Assembly: GCA_944325435.1 (NCBI GenBank) | Contig: CALVAC010000008.1 | Coordinates: 60,622 to 124,621 of the forward strand | DNA from: an uncultured Bacteroidales bacterium | Lineage (GTDB): Bacteria; Bacteroidota; Bacteroidia; Bacteroidales; UBA932 | DNA: 64,000 nucleotides | Reading direction: 5' to 3' | Shown: one piece after another, positions 1 to 9,241 of the stretch | How positions within the stretch are numbered: the stretch's first letter is position 1 | Layout of the letters: each line of letters opens with the position of its first letter | Position numbers and translations under genes: made by a program | The notes under the pieces: generated by a model | Told to the model about the DNA's origin: nothing | Seen by the model: the letters and a program-made list of their open reading frames with translations, nothing else | The model's database searches: none

Positions 1-1086
1 GACACCTGTCACCTTGCGCGTCTCCGAAATCCTTTCCCTCTCCGTCTTCTTCTTCACCTGGGCCACATATTCATCTACAGCATCCTTCTGCTCCGGGGAA
101 GTCAGCTTTTCGACCCAGTCGCTTTCCGGTGCGAGCACCATAAATGTCACTCCGAACACGGTATCCGCCCTCGTGGTGAAGATGACCATATCATATTCCC
201 TGTCTCCGTTATATGTCTTGAAAATCATCTCCGCACCCTGGGATCGGCCGATCCAGTTGCGCTGCATATCCTTGAGGGAGTCCGTCCAGTCGAGACTGTC
301 AAGGTCATCCAGAAGTCTCCCGGCGTATGCCGACACCCTCAGCTGCCACTGGGTCATCTTCTTCTGTTCCACAGGGAACCCTCCCCTGACGGAATATCCT
401 TCCTTCACTTCATCATTCGCAAGGACAGTCCCGAGCTGGGGGCACCAGTTGACCGAGGTCTCGCCCTGATATGCTATACGGTAGTTCATCAGCACATCCG
501 ACTTTTCCTTGTCATCCATTGCATTCCACTGCTCTGCCGTGAAATGCATCTCTGTTCCGCAGGCCGCATCCAGGCCTTCAGTACCGTGTTTAGAGAATGC
601 CTCTTCAAGCTCCTCTATCGGCCTCGCCTTTCCGAGTGTGTTGCTGTAGTAGCTGCCGAACATCTTGAGGAATGCCCACTGCGTCCATTTATAGTATTCC
701 GGATCACAGGTCCTTACCTCTCTGGACCAGTCGTAGGAGAAACCTATCCTGTCCAGCTGTTCCCTGTACCTCGCTATGTTCTTTGCAGTCGTGATGGCTG
801 GATGCTGTCCCGTCTGGATAGCATACTGCTCGGCAGGGAGACCGAACGCATCATATCCCATCGGATGCAGGACATTGAAGCCGCACAGCCTCTTGTAGCG
901 GCTGAATATGTCGCTCGCGATATATCCGAGAGGATGGCCGACATGCAGCCCTGCGCCTGAAGGGTAAGGGAACATGTCCAGCACATAATATTTCGGTTTC
1001 GACGGATCCTCTACCGCCTTGAAGGTCTCATGGTCAGCCCAGTATGACTGCCATTTCTTCTCTATTTCCTTGAAATTGTAATCCAT
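1..1086 (-). CDS. leuS: leucyl-tRNA synthetase, N-terminal part (cut by window edge)
   Basis: The enzyme charges tRNA-Leu with leucine in the cytoplasm. I translated the minus strand from the ATG at 1086 and the frame stays open to position 1, giving 362 codons. The protein starts [16 protein letters not shown] and carries the class I signature block [17 protein letters not shown] (the HIGH motif appears as HVGH), then [20 protein letters not shown], which is typical of bacterial LeuRS. The start of the CP1 editing insert follows ([14 protein letters not shown]). The KMSKS loop and the anticodon-binding domain lie outside the window. The start is 4 bp after the stop of the M28-like gene, so leuS is probably the last of three co-transcribed genes. 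Family identity is near certain. Confidence 0.96.
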   Translation of the reverse strand, partial: MDYNFKEIEKKWQSYWADHETFKAVEDPSKPKYYVLDMFPYPSGAGLHVGHPLGYIASDIFSRYKRLCGFNVLHPMGYDAFGLPAEQYAIQTGQHPAITTAKNIARYREQLDRIGFSYDWSREVRTCDPEYYKWTQWAFLKMFGSYYSNTLGKARPIEELEEAFSKHGTEGLDAACGTEMHFTAEQWNAMDDKEKSDVLMNYRIAYQGETSVNWCPQLGTVLANDEVKEGYSVRGGFPVEQKKMTQWQLRVSAYAGRLLDDLDSLDWTDSLKDMQRNWIGRSQGAEMIFKTYNGDREYDMVIFTTRADTVFGVTFMVLAPESDWVEKLTSPEQKDAVDEYVAQVKKKTERERISETRKVTGV

Positions 1087-1090
1087 ATCA

Positions 1091-2464
1091 TTATCTCCTT
1101 ATTCCGAATCCTCGTTTTTCTGTCTTTTTCTCCAGTACGAACTCTACAGGGATTGTCATGGATGTCCTGACCTTCTCTCCATTGACCCTTCCAGGACGCC
1201 ATTTAGGCGAAGCGTTCACTACCCTCAATGCCTCCTCATCAAGCCTCGGGTCCACGCTTCTTATGACCCTGGCATCCGTGACCCTGCCATCTTTCTCTAT
1301 GATGAAATCCACGACCACACGCCCCTGCACTCCTTCCTCAACGGCTGTCTGAGGATATCTCAGATACTGGTAGACCCACCTGTAGAGGAACTGTGAGATA
1401 TCAGTGCTGTTAAGAAACATAGGCTTGACATCGCAGTCATTGTACGACACGACATCATCATACGACGGGCCTCGCGGCACCAGTTCCTCCGGTCTGAACG
1501 ATATCCTGTCATCAGTGTTGGCAAGGCGTACCGTAAGATTGTAGATATACTCGAGAGCCTTCTCCATCATTCCGTAATCGATTATGGAACCGGTATCCTT
1601 CGATGTATTGTGCTCCGGATACCTGCCAGAAGTCATAAACACTGACGGAATCTCCTTCGCATAGAATGCCCGATGATCGGATGGATATGGCTCCTCCGCT
1701 ACAATTTCCGGCATTATCGGCTGCAGGTCCCTGCCAAGTTCATTTATCAGGTCATTTAGGTCGGCATTGGACGCCGTATAGGCATAGAACCCATTGTCTG
1801 CCGTACCCAGCATATCCAGATTGACCATAGCATCTATCCTGTCGATATCATCCGCGAATGTCCTGTTGAGGAAATACCATGCACCGGAATATGTCATCGT
1901 AGATGCACCGAAACCCACAAAAATTACAGAACGCCTGAGCAGCAGGGAATTGGTCTGAAGCATCCGCGCCAGCTCAATCATCACCGCAAGCCCTGAAGCA
2001 TTGCCGTTGGCCCCATAATAAATCTGCTCCACGGCCTTCCCATCCACTGTCATCGGGTTGACTCCCAAGTTGTCGAGTCTCGCTCCGACCACTATATACC
2101 TGTCCTTCAAATCCTTGTCACATCCCTGGACAAAACCTGCCACATTTCTTGATGTGAGGGTGTCGCCATCCGGGCGGGCAATCCCGAACACTTCTCCATC
2201 AGGAGGACACAGCATCTCCACCCCGTATCCTTTCAGCCTGGAATAGAGATATGAAGCCGCTTCCTTCTCTCCATCCGAGCCGGGAGCACGCCCCTCCAGC
2301 AAGGCGGAAGAGAGAAAGCCGACATCTTCCTTGAAAGACTTGACTGTCTCGCTGTCATAGAGAGATGAGTATGCAGCATCCGTCCTGTACTGGGCAGAGA
2401 CAGACTGGCACAAGAGAGCCAGAATTGCCACGACAAGAAATGTCTTGGATATTCCCGTACGCAT
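1091..2464 (-). CDS. M28-fold (probably inactive) peptidase with C-terminal TonB domain
   Basis: A 457-residue exported protein. The ATG at 2464 begins a clear signal peptide ([19 protein letters not shown], cleavage after SVSA) and lies 2 bp after the upstream stop; a longer GTG/ATG read would overlap that gene. Residues about 45-315 follow the M28 zinc peptidase fold: NLDMLG at 215-220, SDHRAF at 262-267, and an H-x4-D-type end at H285. Residues about 355-447 form a TonB C-terminal domain ([20 protein letters not shown], then RPGRVNG). Several metal-site residues are replaced: R129 stands where the first His is expected, GANGNASG replaces GADDNASG, and AST replaces the Glu-Glu pair. It is therefore probably a pseudo-peptidase in the periplasm. 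Whether the TonB-like domain energises a receptor or only binds is unknown. Confidence 0.85.
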   Translation of the reverse strand: MRTGISKTFLVVAILALLCQSVSAQYRTDAAYSSLYDSETVKSFKEDVGFLSSALLEGRAPGSDGEKEAASYLYSRLKGYGVEMLCPPDGEVFGIARPDGDTLTSRNVAGFVQGCDKDLKDRYIVVGARLDNLGVNPMTVDGKAVEQIYYGANGNASGLAVMIELARMLQTNSLLLRRSVIFVGFGASTMTYSGAWYFLNRTFADDIDRIDAMVNLDMLGTADNGFYAYTASNADLNDLINELGRDLQPIMPEIVAEEPYPSDHRAFYAKEIPSVFMTSGRYPEHNTSKDTGSIIDYGMMEKALEYIYNLTVRLANTDDRISFRPEELVPRGPSYDDVVSYNDCDVKPMFLNSTDISQFLYRWVYQYLRYPQTAVEEGVQGRVVVDFIIEKDGRVTDARVIRSVDPRLDEEALRVVNASPKWRPGRVNGEKVRTSMTIPVEFVLEKKTEKRGFGIRR

Positions 2465-2466
2465 AT

Positions 2467-2964
2467 CTACCTGTTCATCAATATCCACACATCGGATGGG
2501 GTGAATTTCTCGCGCTTGACGCTTTTCAGGGACAGGAAAGCATCCTCTATCCTGTCCGCCGGACTTACGCCGACAGCCGTATAAGTACCGAACTGTATCT
2601 TGACCGGCACATAGCCGGCATCTGACGCCGTCTTCAGCATGGATTCCGCATTGGCCGCATTACGGAAAGAACCGACTATGATATAGTACCTGTGGTCAAG
2701 TGCCGTGGTGTACAGATCACCTATCTCGGAAAGCGAAAGCACATCTGTCTCCATCCTCCTGATGGAATCCACTATGGCGAGGGAATCCGTCTGGGTCTGC
2801 TGCCTCTGCTTGAGAGCCTCTATCATCGCATCCTTCTTCACTATCTCGTTTCTGCGGGCCTCCAGTTCATCCGAAGTGGGCCTGCCGGCTATCTTCCGGA
2901 ACATGTCACAGCTGCTGCAGACCAGAAGCACGGATACCAGTGCCAAAACTACATTTGTCTTCAT
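2467..2964 (-). CDS. SPOR-domain lipoprotein
   Basis: A 165-residue lipoprotein. The start MKTNVVLALVSVLLVCSSC gives a signal with a lipobox ending in Cys. An upstream in-frame ATG at 3000 is ruled out because a good promoter (-7 box 2988-2995) lies between the two. A short coiled stretch (residues about 30-75, ELEARRNEIVKKDAMIEALKQ) is followed by a C-terminal SPOR domain of about 75 residues (YYIIVGSFRNAANAE to DVWIL). SPOR domains bind denuded peptidoglycan glycan strands, so it probably sits at the septum or cell wall. It is the first gene of a tight cluster with the M28/TonB protein (2 bp gap) and leuS. Confidence 0.85.
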   Translation of the reverse strand: MKTNVVLALVSVLLVCSSCDMFRKIAGRPTSDELEARRNEIVKKDAMIEALKQRQQTQTDSLAIVDSIRRMETDVLSLSEIGDLYTTALDHRYYIIVGSFRNAANAESMLKTASDAGYVPVKIQFGTYTAVGVSPADRIEDAFLSLKSVKREKFTPSDVWILMNR

Positions 2965-2987
2965 TCTCTTATAATTTGCGTATCGTG

Positions 2988-3019
2988 CAAATTTAACCAT
3001 TTAATGGACTGCTACAAAA
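2988..3019 (-). promoter_or_regulatory. Bacteroidota-type promoter for SPOR gene cluster
   Basis: On the minus strand TTTTG (3019-3015) is separated by 19 bp from TAAATTTG (2995-2988), an exact match to the Bacteroidota primary sigma form TTTG / TAnnTTTG. Transcription would begin near 2981, about 17 nt before the ATG at 2964. Confidence 0.7.
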
Positions 3020-3028
3020 TAAAAGTGA

Positions 3029-3036
3029 TATATTTG
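3029..3036 (+). promoter_or_regulatory. -7 box of divergent capA-like gene
   Basis: TATATTTG fits TAnnTTTG; no clear TTTG lies 19-20 bp upstream. A start site near 3043 favours translation of the next gene from the ATG at 3057 rather than 3045. Confidence 0.45.
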
Positions 3037-3056
3037 TATCCGATATGTCAAGGCTT

Positions 3057-4238
3057 ATGAAAAAGACGATTGCCATCCTGGTGTCAGCCCTGCCAGGATA
3101 CCTCATGCCATGCCACGGGGAGACAGTCACGGATGGGCAGCTGGAAAAGCTGCACTGTCTCACGGAACCGCATACAGCTGTGGTACCGGAAGATACGCTG
3201 AGAATCTGTATGATAGGGGATGTGATGCTCCATAGCGCACAGATAGAGAACTGCCATGCAAGATATGCCGCTGCCCACCGTGAGGCAGCCCCCGGAGAAA
3301 ACAGCCATTACGACTTCTCTCCGTATTTCAGGGAAATAATGTACCTGCTGGAAGGGGCGGACATCAGCATCGCCAACATGGAGTTCACCCTGGCCGGTCC
3401 TCCGTACAGCGGCTATCCCGCATTCTGTGCTCCTGACTCATACGCGGAATATGTGGCAGACTGCGGAGTGGACATATTCCTTACAGCAAACAACCATATC
3501 CTTGACAAGGGAGCCTCGGGAGCGGAACGGACTCTCGAGGTATACGGGAAAATGGAAAAGAGGAATGTACACAACACCGGCTGCTTCGCTGACAGCGCAG
3601 CCATGCGGAAAGGATACCCGCTGATACTTGATGCTGAAGGAGTGAAAATCGCCTTCGTCAATTTCACATACGGGACAAACGTTGAAATAGAGGAGAGATA
3701 TCCGATGGTATGCAGGATGGACAGGAATGAGATAGCCGCGGCAATGCAGAAAGCCAGGGAAGAGGCGGACATCATTATAGCCCTGCCGCACTGGGGGACG
3801 GAATATGAGCTGGAGCATTCCGCTGCACAGGCCGAAATGGCCGAATTTCTGGTGAGGAGGGAGGCAGATGCGATAATAGGCTCACACCCTCATGTCGTCC
3901 AGGACATAGACACCCTCAAGGCTCTCGACGGGACTCCGGTACCGGTGGTGTATTCCCTCGGAAACATAATTTCCAATATGAGCGCGACAAACACCCAAGC
4001 CGGGCTTGCCGTTACCCTGCCGGTAATCAGATATTCGGACGGCAGCGCAAAGGTGGGGACTCCAGAATACACATTCACTTGGTGTTCCCTGCCAGGACGG
4101 CTGACAGACAGCCATATCACCATTCCGATACGGAAATTCGAGAATCAGAGGGACAGGTGGACAGACCCATCCGACTATGACAGGATGATCGCGACATACA
4201 GGAGGATACTGAAGACATCAGGCATAAAGGACAAATGA
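3057..4238 (+). CDS. CapA/PGA_cap-family metallophosphoesterase-like protein
   Basis: A 393-residue exported protein beginning MKKTIAILVSALPGYLMPC. A start four codons earlier (3045) is possible but would be almost leaderless. The body follows the CapA family: RICMIGDVMLHS (metal-binding Asp), ISIANMEFTL, FLTANNHILDKG (the NNH metal site), ALPHWGTEYE, and IIGSHPHVVQDID followed by VYSLGNII. The family has a calcineurin-like phosphoesterase fold; the founding member takes part in poly-gamma-glutamate capsule synthesis, but most Bacteroidota members have no proven substrate. No capB or capC neighbours are present, so a capsule role should not be assumed. Its stop overlaps the phoH start (ATGA), so the two are translationally coupled. 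Confidence 0.88.
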   Translation: MKKTIAILVSALPGYLMPCHGETVTDGQLEKLHCLTEPHTAVVPEDTLRICMIGDVMLHSAQIENCHARYAAAHREAAPGENSHYDFSPYFREIMYLLEGADISIANMEFTLAGPPYSGYPAFCAPDSYAEYVADCGVDIFLTANNHILDKGASGAERTLEVYGKMEKRNVHNTGCFADSAAMRKGYPLILDAEGVKIAFVNFTYGTNVEIEERYPMVCRMDRNEIAAAMQKAREEADIIIALPHWGTEYELEHSAAQAEMAEFLVRREADAIIGSHPHVVQDIDTLKALDGTPVPVVYSLGNIISNMSATNTQAGLAVTLPVIRYSDGSAKVGTPEYTFTWCSLPGRLTDSHITIPIRKFENQRDRWTDPSDYDRMIATYRRILKTSGIKDK

Positions 4239-5170
4239 AAAGGACAATCACGCTTGAAGCGATGGACCCCGTCGAGATTTACGGGGCAGGAAACAGGATT
4301 TTCGAGGCATTATGCAGCTATTTTCCTGACATGAAGGCTGTAGCGCGGGGGAACGAGATCCATCTGGATGGGAGCGAGGAGGACATCCGCACATTCGGCG
4401 AAAAGATGGATGCCCTGATAGAGAGGAGAAGGCACAAGATGAATCTCTCCCCGTACGATGTGGAAGAACTCTTCGACGGAGAGACTCCATTCGACAGATA
4501 CAGACTCAGAGGAGATACGATAATCGTCTACGGCACAGACGGAAAGCCGATAAAGGCAAGGAACAGGACACAGGAATCGATGGTCAGCGCATATTTCGAA
4601 AACGACCTCGTGTTCGCTGTCGGCCCGGCCGGCACAGGCAAGACATATATCGCCATAGCCCTGGCAGTCCGCGCTCTGAAGAACCGAGAAGTCAGGAGAA
4701 TCATACTGACACGGCCGGCAGTGGAAGCTGGAGAAAGGCTCGGATTTCTCCCGGGAGACCTGAAGGACAAGCTAGACCCTTATCTGCAGCCTCTCTACGA
4801 TGCCCTTGGCGATATGATACCTGCAAAAAAGCTGCAGGGATTTATGGAAGACGGGACAATACAGATTGCCCCACTGGCATATATGAGGGGCAGAACCCTC
4901 GACAGGGCGTGCGTGATACTGGATGAGGCGCAGAACACCAACATCGGGCAGCTGAAGATGTTTCTGACCAGAATGGGCAAGGATGCCAAGTTCATTGTCA
5001 CCGGAGATGCCACCCAGATCGACCTTCCGCACAAGGAAGAGTCAGGCCTTCTGACCGGAATAGAGCTGACGAAAGGGATAGCCGGAATCGGCACTGTCGT
5101 ATTCAGCAACGAGGACATCGTGCGACATCCTCTTGTAACAAAAATAGTCAGAGCCTTCGACAGGCTCTGA
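4235..5170 (+). CDS. phoH: PhoH-family ATPase
   Basis: A 311-residue cytoplasmic P-loop ATPase. Walker A is GPAGTGKT at residues 130-137 and Walker B is ILDEAQN at about 228-234, with the family stretch ILTRPAVEAGERLGFLPGD between them. An N-terminal KH-like segment (residues 1-80) precedes the core. PhoH proteins (PhoL/YbeZ type) are linked to RNA handling and ribosome maturation, usually beside ybeY; no ybeY is seen here. It starts inside the stop of the capA-like gene (ATGA). The last six codons (AFDRL-stop) are part of a 20-bp repeat that recurs twice more after the gene. Confidence 0.93.
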   Translation: MKRTITLEAMDPVEIYGAGNRIFEALCSYFPDMKAVARGNEIHLDGSEEDIRTFGEKMDALIERRRHKMNLSPYDVEELFDGETPFDRYRLRGDTIIVYGTDGKPIKARNRTQESMVSAYFENDLVFAVGPAGTGKTYIAIALAVRALKNREVRRIILTRPAVEAGERLGFLPGDLKDKLDPYLQPLYDALGDMIPAKKLQGFMEDGTIQIAPLAYMRGRTLDRACVILDEAQNTNIGQLKMFLTRMGKDAKFIVTGDATQIDLPHKEESGLLTGIELTKGIAGIGTVVFSNEDIVRHPLVTKIVRAFDRL

Positions 5171-5172
5171 CT
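5146..5172. terminator. perfect inverted repeat over phoH stop codon
   Basis: AGTCAGAGCC (5146-5155), 7-nt loop, GGCTCTGACT (5163-5172): a 10-bp perfect stem containing the phoH TGA at 5168-5170. No T-run follows, so intrinsic termination is uncertain; it may mainly stabilise the mRNA 3' end. Confidence 0.45.
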
Positions 5173-5247
5173 TATCATTCAGAATCTTGGGCCTTCGACA
5201 GGCTCTGACTGTTATTCATAATCCTGGGCCTTCGACAGGCTCTGACT
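5153..5247. repeat. three-copy tandem repeat grown from phoH 3' end
   Basis: The 20-mer GCCTTCGACAGGCTCTGACT occurs at 5153-5172, 5191-5210 and 5228-5247 with no mismatch. The intervening 17-18 bp are similar to each other (TTCA/AATC/TGG in common), so the unit is a 37-38 bp tandem repeat. The first copy encodes the PhoH C-terminus; the other two are non-coding. It is not CRISPR because the between-repeat segments are related and short. Confidence 0.9.
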
Positions 5248-5251
5248 GTTT

Positions 5252-5276
5252 CCTCCGGCTTTGCTACGGCCGGAGG
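5252..5276. terminator. hairpin between convergent phoH and TPR gene
   Basis: CCTCCGGC (5252-5259), 9-nt loop, GCCGGAGG (5269-5276). It lies between the converging phoH (+) and TPR gene (-) and could act in both directions, although T-runs are short. Confidence 0.55.
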
Positions 5277-5290
5277 GTCATTTACGACCC

Positions 5291-6613
5291 CTACAGAGCA
5301 GCGACACCGTTGGCCACTATCTTGTCATATCTGTCGTATGCTTCCTTGTATTTAGGATCCTCATCGCGGAAACGATAGTAGATATTCTTGAGATACTCTG
5401 CAATGTTCACCTTGATGTTCTTGTCCTTTGTAATCTCGAAAGCCTTTTCGAACGGCTCTGAAGCATTCATAAGTGCTGTCTCGAACTCTTCCACAAGCTT
5501 CATGTACTTGGCATCATCCATCTCTGTGGCAGCCTTGTTCTGGATGTCAAGGGCCTCGTTATAATAGAGGATTCCTATACCGATATAGCCGAACTCATAT
5601 TCCGGATTGATTTCGGATGACTTGCGGTATGCGGCTATGGCCTCTTCCTTGTGTCCGAGCTTGTTGTGAATGTCACCCTCGACATAATAGAGGGACGCGT
5701 TGTTCGGCTCGTTCTCCTTCGCCTTGTCAAGCAGGGAGAAAAGCTGCTCCGGATTCTCACCGCTGCTGATATAGTAGTTGATCAGCCCTATGAGAATGCT
5801 CTGGCTTTCAGGATACTTTGTAAAGCCTTCCTCGAGCACTGCCTTGGAGGCAAGAGTGTCCTTAAGATTCAGATATGCATTCGCAAGCTTGGCATACGCC
5901 TCGCCATCTTCCGTATAGGAGATCTCTATGGCTTTCTTGAAGAACTTTGCAGACCTTTCGTAGTCACCGCACAGTTCTGCAGTGAAACCGGCATTATATA
6001 CCGCCATCGAATCCACCTGGCTGTACGGAGCTGTCTCCGAAGCCTCGGCAGCAGCCTCGAATTTCTTGCTGGCAAGCTCGTTATTGCCGAACATATACTG
6101 CGCTATACCCTCCTCCAGATACTTGCCTTCGATAATCTGGATACCTGCGGAGATGTCCTTTGTCTTGCTGCCCTTGACATCCACTTCGAATGCCTTCCTG
6201 TAGGCTGCCAGAGCCTCTGCAAGCGCGTCCTCATACACAGGCTGGGTAATCTCGATAATATCCAGCATGCCTTCCTGCGTATAATAATAGTTCCTTGTCG
6301 CGAACACTTCCTTCGTATATGGAGTGCCGAGAAGAGTCACCTGCTCTGTGGATGTCGGTTTGTCAGAGCCGAGGATGAACTGGAGTTCCTGCCTGCTGGC
6401 ACCTCTCCAGCCTGCACCCGCAGGAGAATTATAGGCATCCATATAGGCGTTGGCAAGCTTGAGCCATGTCGCCACCTTGACAGCCTTCTTAGGATTGGCA
6501 GTGGCCTCGGCAGCAGACTCGACAGCCTTCTTCACATCTTCAGGAGACTTCACCTGTGCATCGGCAATCTGTACTGACAGAAAAACGGCCAATGCGATCA
6601 AAATTCTTTTCAT
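5291..6613 (-). CDS. exported TPR-repeat protein downstream of gyrA
   Basis: A 440-residue protein with a signal peptide (MKRILIALAVFLSVQIADAQ) and tetratricopeptide-type helices over most of its length. Clear units lie at about residues 180-300 (GNNELASKKFEAAAEAS, GDYERSAKFFKKAIE) and 300-345 (LYYVEGDIHNKLGHKEEAIAAYRKSSEINPE). It is probably a periplasmic scaffold for protein-protein contacts; no enzymatic motif is visible. It starts 30 bp after the gyrA stop on the same strand, so it is likely co-transcribed with gyrA. I believe this neighbour pair recurs in Bacteroidales genomes, but the functional link is unknown. The gene ends at a hairpin shared with phoH. Confidence 0.88.
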   Translation of the reverse strand: MKRILIALAVFLSVQIADAQVKSPEDVKKAVESAAEATANPKKAVKVATWLKLANAYMDAYNSPAGAGWRGASRQELQFILGSDKPTSTEQVTLLGTPYTKEVFATRNYYYTQEGMLDIIEITQPVYEDALAEALAAYRKAFEVDVKGSKTKDISAGIQIIEGKYLEEGIAQYMFGNNELASKKFEAAAEASETAPYSQVDSMAVYNAGFTAELCGDYERSAKFFKKAIEISYTEDGEAYAKLANAYLNLKDTLASKAVLEEGFTKYPESQSILIGLINYYISSGENPEQLFSLLDKAKENEPNNASLYYVEGDIHNKLGHKEEAIAAYRKSSEINPEYEFGYIGIGILYYNEALDIQNKAATEMDDAKYMKLVEEFETALMNASEPFEKAFEITKDKNIKVNIAEYLKNIYYRFRDEDPKYKEAYDRYDKIVANGVAAL

Positions 6614-6643
6614 CGTTCTGTTGATTAATATTTTACTTTATTA

Positions 6644-9166
6644 TCATACATTTTCATCCGCAGATGAGGCATCCTCTGCAGGAGAACCATCCTGGGGCTC
6701 ATCATCGTTCTTGCTCACGGTCGATACGGCTGCAATGGAATCACCCTCCTTGATATTGATCAGCCGTACTCCCTGGGTAGCCCTGCCTGCGACACGGATA
6801 TCAGACACGGCCATCCTTATGGTAAGTCCGGAACGGTTGATAATCATCAGATCATCCGCATCCGTGACATTCTTTATCGCCACCAGGCTGCCGGTCTTGT
6901 CCGTGATGTTAAGTGTCTTGACACCCTTGCTTCCCCTGCTTGTTATCCGGTATTCATCTATATCGGATCTCTTGCCGTACCCGTGTTCACTGACAACCAG
7001 CACGGTATGAGAAGATGCATCCGCGGCCTCCGGGTCATAGCATACCATTCCGACAACCTCATCCTCATCCTCTATATTGATCCCCCTCACTCCTGAAGCG
7101 GTGCGGCCCAATGGCCTTGCATCCGTCTCATAGAACCGGCAGCACCTGCCGTTCCGTCCGGCCAGCATGATCTGGCAGTGGCCGTTCGTCATAGCGGCCT
7201 CGAGAAGTTCATCACCATCACGCACCGTAATCGCGTTGACCCCGTTCGCCCTCGGTCTCGAATAAGCCTCAAGCGAAGTCTTCTTTATCACGCCCCTCTT
7301 CGTGGCAAGGACTATATAGTTGTTGTTGATATAGTCCTCATCCTTGAGATTGCGGACATTGATATATGCCTTTATCTTGTCATCAGGCTCGATGTTCATG
7401 ACATTCTGGAGAGCACGGCCCTTTGATGCCCTGGAGCCTTCCGGAATCTCATAGACCTTGAGCCAGTAGCATCTGCCTTTCTGGGTGAAAAGGAGCATGG
7501 TGCTGTGCATGTTCGCAACATAGATATGCTCTATGAAGTCTTCATCCCTCGTGGCGCTTCCCTTCATACCCACTCCTCCCCTGTTCTGTGTGCGGTATTC
7601 GCTCAGGGATGTCCTCTTGATATAGCCGAAATGGGAAATGGTGATAACCACATCCTCATCCGGATAGAAATCCTCAGGATTGAACTCCTCTGCAGAGAGA
7701 GCAATCTCGGTCCTCCTCTCATCCCCGTACTTCTCCTTCATCTCCATAGTCTCCGCCTTGACTATCTCCATCTGCTTATCGTAGCTGCCGAGCACCTCCT
7801 GGCAATAAGCGATGAACTTCATCAGCTCGTCGAACTCGGACTGGAGTTTCTCCCGCTCAAGTCCTGTCAGCTGCCTGAGCCTCATCTCCACTATGGCGCT
7901 TGCCTGCGGATCTGTGAAACCGAACCGGGACATAAGGTCGTTCTTCGCATCCTCGACCGTCTTGGAAGCCCTTATTATGGCGATTATCTCATCAATCACA
8001 TCAAGAGCCTTCAGAAGTCCTTCGAGGATGTGCGCACGCTTCTGCGCCTTGTCCAGGTCGAACTCTGTCCTGCGGACAATCACATCGTGCCTGTGCTTCA
8101 CGAAATATCTGATGAGATCCTTGAGGCTCAATGTCTTCGGCCTGCCATCCACCAGAGCGACATTGTTGACGGAGAAGCTTGACTGGAGAGGGGAATACTT
8201 GAAAAGATTGTTGAGCACCACATTGGAGTTGGCTCCCATCTTGAGCTTGATCACCACCCTGACTCCCTGCATGTTGGACTCATCGTTCACATACGAGATG
8301 CCATCTATCTTCTTGCTCTCCACGAGGTCGGCGATTTTCTCTATCATCTCCCTCTTGTTGACCATATACGGAATCTCAGACACGACAATGGTCTCACGGC
8401 CGGAATCGCTCACCTCTATATCTGTCTTCGAACGGATCACGATACGGCCTCTGCCTGTCTCGAAAGCATCCCTGATGCCCTGGCGGCCCTGTATGATACC
8501 TCCAGTCGGGAAGTCAGGCCCCTTGATATAATGCATCAGTTCATCTATGGTGATGTCCGGATTGTCTATATATGCACAGATGGCATCGCAGCATTCTGAA
8601 AGATTGTGCGGTGCCATATTGGTTGCCATACCTACGGCAATTCCGGAAGCGCCGTTGAGCAGCAGAAGAGGGATCTTCGTAGGAAGCACCACCGGCTCCT
8701 GGAGGCTGTCATCGAAGTTGTTCTGGAAATCCACAGTATTCTTGTCGAGGTCAGCGAGCACCTCCTCGGCCAGTTTCTCCAGCTTCGCCTCCGTATATCG
8801 CATCGCGGCCACCGGGTCCCCATCCATAGAGCCGAAGTTTCCCTGCCCTTTCACAAGCGGATACCTGAGACTCCACCACTGTGCCATCCTCGCCATGGCA
8901 TCATATACACTCGAATCCCCATGAGGATGGAACTTACCGAGCACCTCTCCCACAATTCTCGCCGATTTCTTGGTCTGCCCGGTATAGGACAGCCCGAGAC
9001 CATCCATACCGAAAAGTACCCTTCTCTGGACAGGTTTCAGGCCATCCCTGACATCCGGCAACGCCCTGGAGACTATCACCGACATCGAATAGTCGATATA
9101 AGCGCTCCGCATCTGCTGGTCTATGTTCACCTGCTCTATCCTGCCTGTCAATACCTCATTCTCCAT
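6644..9166 (-). CDS. gyrA: DNA gyrase subunit A
   Basis: An 840-residue breakage-reunion subunit of gyrase, which introduces negative supercoils with GyrB. The catalytic Tyr is Y124 in [10 protein letters not shown]. The quinolone-determining region reads [10 protein letters not shown] with Ser85 and Asp89 (equivalent to E. coli S83 and D87), the usual susceptible residues. A GyrA box variant [10 protein letters not shown] lies at the head of the C-terminal beta-pinwheel, which supports GyrA rather than ParC. The tail is acidic ([21 protein letters not shown] region). A TPR gene follows 30 bp downstream. A -7 box lies about 30 bp upstream of the ATG. Confidence 0.97.
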   Translation of the reverse strand: MENEVLTGRIEQVNIDQQMRSAYIDYSMSVIVSRALPDVRDGLKPVQRRVLFGMDGLGLSYTGQTKKSARIVGEVLGKFHPHGDSSVYDAMARMAQWWSLRYPLVKGQGNFGSMDGDPVAAMRYTEAKLEKLAEEVLADLDKNTVDFQNNFDDSLQEPVVLPTKIPLLLLNGASGIAVGMATNMAPHNLSECCDAICAYIDNPDITIDELMHYIKGPDFPTGGIIQGRQGIRDAFETGRGRIVIRSKTDIEVSDSGRETIVVSEIPYMVNKREMIEKIADLVESKKIDGISYVNDESNMQGVRVVIKLKMGANSNVVLNNLFKYSPLQSSFSVNNVALVDGRPKTLSLKDLIRYFVKHRHDVIVRRTEFDLDKAQKRAHILEGLLKALDVIDEIIAIIRASKTVEDAKNDLMSRFGFTDPQASAIVEMRLRQLTGLEREKLQSEFDELMKFIAYCQEVLGSYDKQMEIVKAETMEMKEKYGDERRTEIALSAEEFNPEDFYPDEDVVITISHFGYIKRTSLSEYRTQNRGGVGMKGSATRDEDFIEHIYVANMHSTMLLFTQKGRCYWLKVYEIPEGSRASKGRALQNVMNIEPDDKIKAYINVRNLKDEDYINNNYIVLATKRGVIKKTSLEAYSRPRANGVNAITVRDGDELLEAAMTNGHCQIMLAGRNGRCCRFYETDARPLGRTASGVRGINIEDEDEVVGMVCYDPEAADASSHTVLVVSEHGYGKRSDIDEYRITSRGSKGVKTLNITDKTGSLVAIKNVTDADDLMIINRSGLTIRMAVSDIRVAGRATQGVRLINIKEGDSIAAVSTVSKNDDEPQDGSPAEDASSADENV

Positions 9167-9196
9167 ATACTTATATTCTTCTCAACACATAGTGTG

Positions 9197-9204
9197 CAAA
9201 GATA
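9197..9204 (-). promoter_or_regulatory. gyrA: -7 box for gyrA
   Basis: TATCTTTG on the minus strand fits TAnnTTTG and ends about 30 bp before the gyrA ATG at 9166. I see no convincing TTTG at the matching upstream spacing. Confidence 0.5.
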
Positions 9205-9241
9205 GGAAAAAATTCGTAATTTAGCGCGATAATTGGTCTAT

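Noticed and set aside
5153..5247. Possible CRISPR array (20-bp repeats at regular spacing)
   Set aside because: The intervening 17-18 bp are similar to each other, only three copies exist, and no cas gene is near; it is a tandem repeat linked to phoH.
5651..6577. 308-codon open frame on the + strand inside the TPR gene
   Set aside because: It lies fully antisense to a clear TPR protein with signal peptide and shows no domain; long antisense frames recur here because of codon bias.
7505..8531. Overlapping + strand frames (225 and 239 codons) inside gyrA
   Set aside because: GyrA is certain on the minus strand; these frames are its reverse complement with no signals.
6644..9166. Assignment of this gene as parC
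   Set aside because: The GyrA-box-like QNRGGVG, the quinolone-region match and the length of the pinwheel favour GyrA.
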